55,197 nt of DNA from DASSCW01 sp036556695 (GTDB lineage Bacteria; Chloroflexota; Limnocylindria; QHBO01): positions 1 through 55,197 of the forward strand of contig DATBIY010000088.1 in the NCBI GenBank assembly GCA_036556695.1, read 5' to 3'. The first letter of the stretch is position 1. Each line of letters opens with the position of its first letter. A program made the position numbers and the translations under genes. Under the pieces are notes generated by a model, which was not told where the DNA came from, did not search any database, and was given only the letters and a program-made list of their open reading frames with translations. Below, in pieces: positions 51,012 to 55,197 of this stretch.

Positions 51012-51035
51012 ATGAACCTGGGAACAGGCCGATGA
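51012..51035 (+). CDS. possible 7-codon leader peptide of mgtE
   Basis: A short frame MNLGTGR preceded by AAGGTGGT at 51000-51007 ends in TGA that overlaps the mgtE ATG (ATGA). It would bring ribosomes directly to the mgtE start, which lacks a good site of its own. The rest of the 219-base upstream gap (from 50813) shows a GGGGAT/ATCCCC hairpin near 50936-50962 but no riboswitch I can recognise. Confidence 0.4.
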   Translation: MNLGTGR

Positions 51036-52387
51036 CCTCGTCGCAGACGGCCGAGCTGCTGGCCGAGGTCCAGGAGCTCATCCGTGAGCGCGAGCGCGAG
51101 GGCGTGGCCGGCCTGGCGGACCGCATCGGCGCCGCCGAGTGGGCGGACCTGGTGCCGGAGCTCGAGCCGCGCGAGGTGGCCGTCCTGCTGCAGTGGCTGC
51201 CCGACGACGAGCTGCCGCGGCTCCTGGAGGAGCTGCCGCCCTCCGAGGCGGCTCGCATCCTCCGCACGCTGGCGGCGCCGGAAGCTGCCCGGCTGCTGGA
51301 GGACGTGGACCCGGACGACGCGGCTGACATCGTCGAGCAGCTGCCCGCGCGCGACGCGGACGAGATCCTGATCCGGATGCGGCCCTCCGAGGCCGCCGAG
51401 ATCCGTGAGCTGAGCGTCTACCCCGGCGACTCGGCGGGCGGGATCATGACCCCGGCCTACGTGGCGGTCACCCGCGACGCGCGAGCCAGCGAGGCGATCG
51501 CCGCCATACGGCGGCTGGTCGACCAGGCGGAGACGGTGAACTATGTCTACGTGGTCGACGACGAGCGGCGGCTGCTGGGCGTGCTCTCCCTGTATCGGCT
51601 CCTGCTCAGCCCGGCCATTACCCCGGTCAGCGAGCTCATGGCGCCGACCACCGTCCGCGTCCGCGCCACCACCGACCAGGAGGTTGCCGCCCGGCTGCTG
51701 ACCGACCGCAACCTGCTCGCCATCCCGGTGGTCGACGACGACGACCGGCTGCTGGGGATCATCACCGAGGACGACGTGGCCGACGTGCTGCAGGCGGAGG
51801 CCACCGAGGACATCGAGCGCCTCGGCGGCTCGCAGCCGTTGAACCAGCCATACCGCCTTTCGAGCGTCTCGCTGCTGGTGCGCAAGCGCGTCGTGTGGCT
51901 GCTCGTCCTGTTCGTGGCCGAGGCCTACACCGGCCTCGTGCTGCGCGGCTTCGACAACGAGCTCAGCGCGGTGGTGGCACTGGGCTTCTTCATCCCGCTG
52001 CTCATCGGCACCGGAGGCAACATCGGCTCGCAGACCGTCACCCTGATCGTGCGGGCCATGGCCATCGGCGAGGTGACGCTGCGCGACATCGGCTGGATCG
52101 TGCTCAAGGAGCTGCGCGTCGGCCTGATCATGGGCGCGGTGATGGGGGCGGTGGGCTTCGGCCAGGCGCTGTTCCTGGACGTCGACACCGACATCGGGCT
52201 GGTGGTGGCGCTCACGGTGCTCGCCATCTCGGCGTGGTCGGCCACCGTGGCCGCCGCGCTGCCGCTCCTGCTGCGGCGGCTCGGCGTGGATCCGGCGGTG
52301 GTATCGGCTCCGTTCATCAGCACCCTGGTGGACGGCACCGGCCTGATCATCTACTTCGAGATTGCGCGCCTCGTCCTGTCGCTCTAG
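51032..52387 (+). CDS. mgtE: MgtE-type magnesium transporter
   Basis: Magnesium channel/transporter, 451 residues. N-terminal superhelical MgtE_N domain (about 10-125; repeats such as LLQWLPDDELPRLLEELPPSEAARIL), two CBS domains (about 127-255; IMTPAYVAVTRDARASEAI, ELMAPTTVRVRAT, LLGIITEDDVADV), then five spans (about 280-451; the pore segment FFIPLLIGTGGNIGSQT and the Asp-containing DGTGLIIYFEIA). Full length and intact. The ATG at 51032 is preferred over an upstream in-frame ATG at 50996, because the domain begins at once and it overlaps a possible leader frame. Confidence 0.94.
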   Translation: MTSSQTAELLAEVQELIREREREGVAGLADRIGAAEWADLVPELEPREVAVLLQWLPDDELPRLLEELPPSEAARILRTLAAPEAARLLEDVDPDDAADIVEQLPARDADEILIRMRPSEAAEIRELSVYPGDSAGGIMTPAYVAVTRDARASEAIAAIRRLVDQAETVNYVYVVDDERRLLGVLSLYRLLLSPAITPVSELMAPTTVRVRATTDQEVAARLLTDRNLLAIPVVDDDDRLLGIITEDDVADVLQAEATEDIERLGGSQPLNQPYRLSSVSLLVRKRVVWLLVLFVAEAYTGLVLRGFDNELSAVVALGFFIPLLIGTGGNIGSQTVTLIVRAMAIGEVTLRDIGWIVLKELRVGLIMGAVMGAVGFGQALFLDVDTDIGLVVALTVLAISAWSATVAAALPLLLRRLGVDPAVVSAPFISTLVDGTGLIIYFEIARLVLSL

Positions 52388-52399
52388 GCCGCGATGGCC

Positions 52400-53383
52400 C
52401 TATGAGCCGATGGGGTGCCAGACGGTCTTGACCTCGACGAACTCGCCGATGAGGTACGGCGACTGCGCCGCGGCGCTCAGCCAGTCGACCGAGCCGTTCT
52501 CCGGCGCCGGGCGGACCAGGCGCTTCACGTTCTCGACCGCGATGTCCTCGATGGCGGCGCCCTGCGTCGGGTCGAGCCCGTAGGCGTCCAGCGCGTTGAC
52601 GTCCATGTGGCCGGCCAGGTGCTGCACCAGCTCGCGGCGCAGGCCGGTGATGAGGTTGACCACGCCGCCCGGCACATCGGAGGTGGCCAAGACCTCGGTG
52701 AGGGTCACCGCCGGCAGCGGTCGCGTCTCGGAGGCGACGACCACCGCTGCGTTGCCGGAGACGATGATCGGCGCCAGGCGGCTGACCAGGCCCAGCAGGC
52801 TGGATGACTCCGGGGCGATCATGCCCACCACGCCCGTGGGCTCCGGCACGCTGAAGTTGAAGTAGCTGCCGTTCACCGGGTTCACCGTGCCGAGCGCCTG
52901 GGCGTACTTGTCGGCCCAGCCGGCGTACCACACCCAGCGGTCGATGGCCGCGTTGACCAGTCGGGTAGCGCGCTGCCGGCCGACGCCCTCCGCGGCCATC
53001 ACCTCGGCGATGAACTGGTCGCGCCGGCCCTCCATCAGTTCGGCGATGCGATAGAGGATCTGGCTGCGGTTGAAGGCGGTGCGCGCCGCCCAGCCGGGGA
53101 ACGCGGTGCGCGCTGCGCGGACGGCGTCGCGGATGTCCTTTCTCGTCCCGCGGCAGGCGTTGGCCAGGAGACGTCCCTTCGCGTCGAAGACCTCGTAGGC
53201 GCGGCCCGACTCGGTGCGCGGGAACTGCCCGCCGATGTAGAGCTTGTACGTCTTGCGCACGTCCAGCCGCTCGCCGGATGCCCCGCCGTTGCGCAGCGCC
53301 AGCGGCGCCGCCCTGCGCTCGTCCAGCACCGAGGCGCGCCGGGTACGAGTCGCCGTCTTCGTCGGCCGGCCGCGGGTCGCCAT
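52400..53383 (-). CDS. short aldehyde dehydrogenase-like protein lacking the catalytic half
   Basis: A 327-residue member of the aldehyde dehydrogenase superfamily covering the NAD-binding N-terminal part (YKLYIGGQFPRTESGRAYEV, TAFNRSQILYRIAELME, GTVNPVNGSYFNFSVPEPTGVVGMIAPE, PGGVVNLITG). The segments carrying the catalytic Glu (ELGGK) and Cys are missing; instead it closes with a distinctive LIGEFVEVKTVWHPIGS. It is probably a non-catalytic partner of the full enzyme encoded just upstream. The ATG at 53383 has GAGGAGA upstream and overlaps the stop of a 32-codon gene (TGATG). Codon use is normal, so it does not look like a decaying gene. Confidence 0.8.
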   Translation of the reverse strand: MATRGRPTKTATRTRRASVLDERRAAPLALRNGGASGERLDVRKTYKLYIGGQFPRTESGRAYEVFDAKGRLLANACRGTRKDIRDAVRAARTAFPGWAARTAFNRSQILYRIAELMEGRRDQFIAEVMAAEGVGRQRATRLVNAAIDRWVWYAGWADKYAQALGTVNPVNGSYFNFSVPEPTGVVGMIAPESSSLLGLVSRLAPIIVSGNAAVVVASETRPLPAVTLTEVLATSDVPGGVVNLITGLRRELVQHLAGHMDVNALDAYGLDPTQGAAIEDIAVENVKRLVRPAPENGSVDWLSAAAQSPYLIGEFVEVKTVWHPIGS

Positions 53384-53481
53384 CAGCGGGTCTCCTCGCC
53401 GTACTGCTTCGTCTTCGGCTTCTCGACGCCATCGGCCAGGCGGTCCAGGTTGAGCTCGGAACGGCGGGCGGTGGGAGTCAT
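53383..53481 (-). CDS. 32-codon gene bridging the aldehyde dehydrogenase pair
   Basis: A 32-residue polar peptide (MTPTARRSELNLDRLADGVE, then a Lys-rich end EKPKTKQYGEETR). Its ATG overlaps the stop of the full aldehyde dehydrogenase (ATGA) and its stop overlaps the ATG of the short one (TGATG), so it fills the gap exactly. 28 of 31 sense codons after ATG end in G or C, the same bias as the neighbours, which supports translation. No hydrophobic segment. It could be a small subunit or linker peptide, or only a coupling device. Confidence 0.6.
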   Translation of the reverse strand: MTPTARRSELNLDRLADGVEKPKTKQYGEETR

Positions 53482-55001
53482 CGGCCGTTGGTTCCGTTGG
53501 GGCTGACATCCAGGTACGCCGCCAGGCCGTGGAGACCGCCCTCGCGCCCGTAGCCGGACTCCTTGTAGCCGCCGAACGGCGAGGTCGGGTCGAAGCGGTT
53601 GAAGGTGTTGGCCCACACCACTCCGGCGCGCATGGCGCTCACCATCTTGAAGATGCGGCTGCCCTTCTCGGTCCAGACGCCGGCGGACAGGCCGTACGGC
53701 GTGTTGTTGGCCTTCTCGATCGCCTCCTCCGGCGTGCGGAAGGTCAGCACCGACAGGACCGGCCCGAAGATCTCCTCCTGGGCGATGCGATGCGACTGGC
53801 TGACGCCGGTGAACAGCGTGGGGCGGAAGAAGAAGCCACGGCTCGGCAGCTCGCAGTCTGGCTGGAAGATCTCCGCGCCCTCCTCGATGCCCGACTGCAC
53901 CAGCTCCTGCACCTTGGCCAGCTGGCCGGCGGAGTTGATGGCGCCGACGTCGGTGTTCTTGTCCAGTGGGTCGCCGACCCGAAGCGTGGAGAGGCGGTCC
54001 TTCAGCTTGTCGAGCAGCGGCTCGTAGACGCTCTCCTGCGCGAAGAGCCGCGAACCGGCGCAACACACCTCGCCCTGGTTGAAGTAGATGCCGTTGATGA
54101 TGCCCTCGATGGCCTGGTCCAGCGGAGCGTCGTCGAACACGATGTTGGCAGCCTTGCCGCCAAGCTCAAGGGTGAGCTTCTTCTTCGAGCCGGCGACCGC
54201 GCGGGCGATCATCTTGCCCACCGCGGTCGAGCCGGTGAACGCGACCTTGTTGACCTCCGGGTGGCGGACCAGCTCCATGCCGATCTCGCCGGGGCCGGTG
54301 ATGATGTTGACCACGCCCGGCGGCAGCTCCGCCTGGCGCACCACGTCGGCGAACAGGTAGGCGGTCAGCGGGGTCGTCGAGGCGGGCTTCAGGACGACCG
54401 TGTTGCCGGCCGCCAGGGCCGGGGCGATCTTCCAGGCCAGCATCAGCAGCGGGAAGTTCCAGGGGATGACCTGCGCCGCCACGCCCAGCGACCGCGGCGT
54501 GCGGCCCGGGAAGGCGTACTCCAGCTTGTCTGCCCAGCCGGCGTAGTAGAAGAAGTGCGCCGCCGCCAGGGGCACGTCGACGTCGCGCGACTCCTTGATG
54601 GGCTTGCCGGAGTTCATGGTCTCGACCACGGCGAACTCGCGGCTGCGTTCCTGCAGGATGCGCGCGATGCGGTACAGGTACTTCGCCCGCTCGCTGCCGG
54701 GCAGCCGCGACCAGGTGGTGTCGTAGGCGCGGCGGGCGGCGGTCACTGCCCGGTTGACATCGGCCTTCGAGGCCTTGGCGACCTTCGCTAGGCGCTCCTC
54801 GGTGGCCGGGTTGATGACCTCGAACGTCGCGCGTGGCCTGCTGGGCCGGAACTCGTTGTCGATGAACAGCCCGTACTCGGGCCGGATCTCGATATGGTCG
54901 GTCGATTCCGGAGCTGATGCGTACTCCCACGGCACGCCACCGCGCGCCGCCAGGCCCCACGAGGCGGCGGGCTTGGTCTCCGGCTTCCTGGTGATGCTCA
55001 C
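53478..55001 (-). CDS. aldehyde dehydrogenase family protein
   Basis: NAD(P)-dependent oxidation of an aldehyde to an acid in the cytosol, 507 residues. Family motifs are intact: VIPWNFPLLMLAWKIAPALAAGN, FTGSTAVGK, the catalytic Glu in LELGGKAANIV, the catalytic Cys in NQGEVCCAGSR, and EEIFGPVLSVL. About 50 N-terminal residues precede the usual start of the domain (YGLFIDNEFR). GTG start with CATAAT six bases upstream, so leaderless. First gene of a three-gene unit. In some actinobacteria a similar pair sits beside deoC, suggesting acetaldehyde from deoxyribose catabolism; that is from memory and not shown here. Confidence 0.92.
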   Translation of the reverse strand: MSITRKPETKPAASWGLAARGGVPWEYASAPESTDHIEIRPEYGLFIDNEFRPSRPRATFEVINPATEERLAKVAKASKADVNRAVTAARRAYDTTWSRLPGSERAKYLYRIARILQERSREFAVVETMNSGKPIKESRDVDVPLAAAHFFYYAGWADKLEYAFPGRTPRSLGVAAQVIPWNFPLLMLAWKIAPALAAGNTVVLKPASTTPLTAYLFADVVRQAELPPGVVNIITGPGEIGMELVRHPEVNKVAFTGSTAVGKMIARAVAGSKKKLTLELGGKAANIVFDDAPLDQAIEGIINGIYFNQGEVCCAGSRLFAQESVYEPLLDKLKDRLSTLRVGDPLDKNTDVGAINSAGQLAKVQELVQSGIEEGAEIFQPDCELPSRGFFFRPTLFTGVSQSHRIAQEEIFGPVLSVLTFRTPEEAIEKANNTPYGLSAGVWTEKGSRIFKMVSAMRAGVVWANTFNRFDPTSPFGGYKESGYGREGGLHGLAAYLDVSPNGTNGR

Positions 55002-55007
55002 GGTCCG

Positions 55008-55013
55008 ATTATG
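55008..55013 (-). promoter_or_regulatory. leaderless -10 box for aldehyde dehydrogenase operon
   Basis: CATAAT on the minus strand, 6 bases before the GTG at 55001; five of six consensus bases. Confidence 0.5.
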
Positions 55014-55049
55014 GCACCGCTGGCCGGATCAGCCCTCCGGGAGCGGCTT

Positions 55050-55197
55050 TCAGCCTTCCGGCGGGTAGCCGGGTCCGCCCGCGCCGCGTGCCCACGACGG
55101 GAGCTGCTGCAGGGACCAGCGATTGCCGTCCGGGTCGGCGAAGTGCACGAAGGTGCCCCACGGCTGCTCGTCGATGTCGCTGACCTCGACGCCGCGC
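55050..55197 (-). CDS. VOC (glyoxalase/bleomycin-resistance) family protein, 5-prime end cut off
   Basis: Only the last 48 codons are in the window. They read through EVSDIDEQPWGTFVHFADPDG and NRWSLQQLPSW to a stop. The FADPDGN-W-LQQ pattern is the C-terminal beta-alpha-beta-beta-beta half of VOC metalloproteins. A Gly/Pro tail follows. Substrate unknown. It is on the same strand as, and directly upstream of, the aldehyde dehydrogenase operon, but that operon has its own promoter. Confidence 0.8.
   Translation of the reverse strand, partial: RGVEVSDIDEQPWGTFVHFADPDGNRWSLQQLPSWARGAGGPGYPPEG

Noticed and set aside
50813..51031. M-box or other magnesium riboswitch before mgtE
   Set aside because: No conserved M-box helices or loops recognised; only a short hairpin and a possible leader frame.
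52400..53383. Frameshifted remnant of a full-length aldehyde dehydrogenase
   Set aside because: The frame ends in an apparently conserved C-terminus, codon bias is intact, and no catalytic segment is found in other frames downstream.

Overview
The window is GC-rich, gene-dense bacterial chromosome (about 69-70% GC by eye) with no tRNA, rRNA, insertion sequence, prophage or CRISPR that I can see. The gene set is that of a free-living monoderm: lipoprotein-anchored ABC importers, an LCP-family protein, a class A penicillin-binding protein, an M23 murein hydrolase, a poxvirus-like topoisomerase IB, CsbD and a CGNR regulator. Composition and content fit Chloroflexota (Limnocylindria-like) best. 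Actinomycetota cannot be excluded from the sequence alone.

Layout. 1-1148: metallophosphoesterase (cut by the left edge) and a ParB-like protein. 1241-5763: a sugar ABC importer (ATPase, binding protein, two permeases) whose binding protein appears circularly permuted. 5789-7545: ABC-2 exporter. 7626-9685: NUDIX, topoisomerase IB, TPR protein. 9698-14586: glgC, YbjN-like protein, membrane-anchored degenerate metallopeptidase and pncB in one tightly packed operon. 14647-19800: cell-wall genes (PBP1A, M23 hydrolase) and a prepilin-peptidase-like protein. 19951-24581: csbD, pepA, a secreted helical protein, adenosine deaminase and a HAD phosphatase. 24766-29874: BMP-type nucleoside ABC importer. 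29899-36744: phosphoesterase, Mrp ATPase, PIG-L deacetylase, second deaminase-family protein, zinc-ribbon protein, CcsA-like protein, LCP protein, YjbQ. 36725-43170: YyaL, sigma factor with membrane partner, PIG-L plus ABC exporter, CsoR-type metal sensor. 43273-47906: an unusual methylase/nuclease-like fusion with a TPR partner, and a membrane protein. 47906-52387: PolX, two very small genes facing a CGNR regulator, MgtE. 52400-55197: aldehyde dehydrogenase pair joined by a 32-codon gene, and a VOC protein fragment.

How they work together. The nucleoside importer, adenosine deaminases and possibly the aldehyde dehydrogenases suggest purine nucleoside scavenging. The sugar importer and glgC suggest sugar uptake and glycogen storage. 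PBP1A, M23 and LCP proteins build and remodel the wall.

The strongest new signals are: (1) the circularly permuted sugar-binding lipoprotein at 2414-3775; (2) a 960-residue protein at 43273-46155 joining a catalytically degenerate DNA-methylase core, a zinc ribbon, a PD-(D/E)XK-like segment and a C-terminal clamp-binding-like motif; (3) two overlapping tiny genes at 49735-50042 behind a near-consensus promoter bracketed by two inverted repeats of identical geometry; (4) a 32-codon gene stitched between two aldehyde dehydrogenases; and (5) a window-wide pattern of TANNNT boxes 6-10 bases before start codons, indicating that leaderless mRNAs are common.
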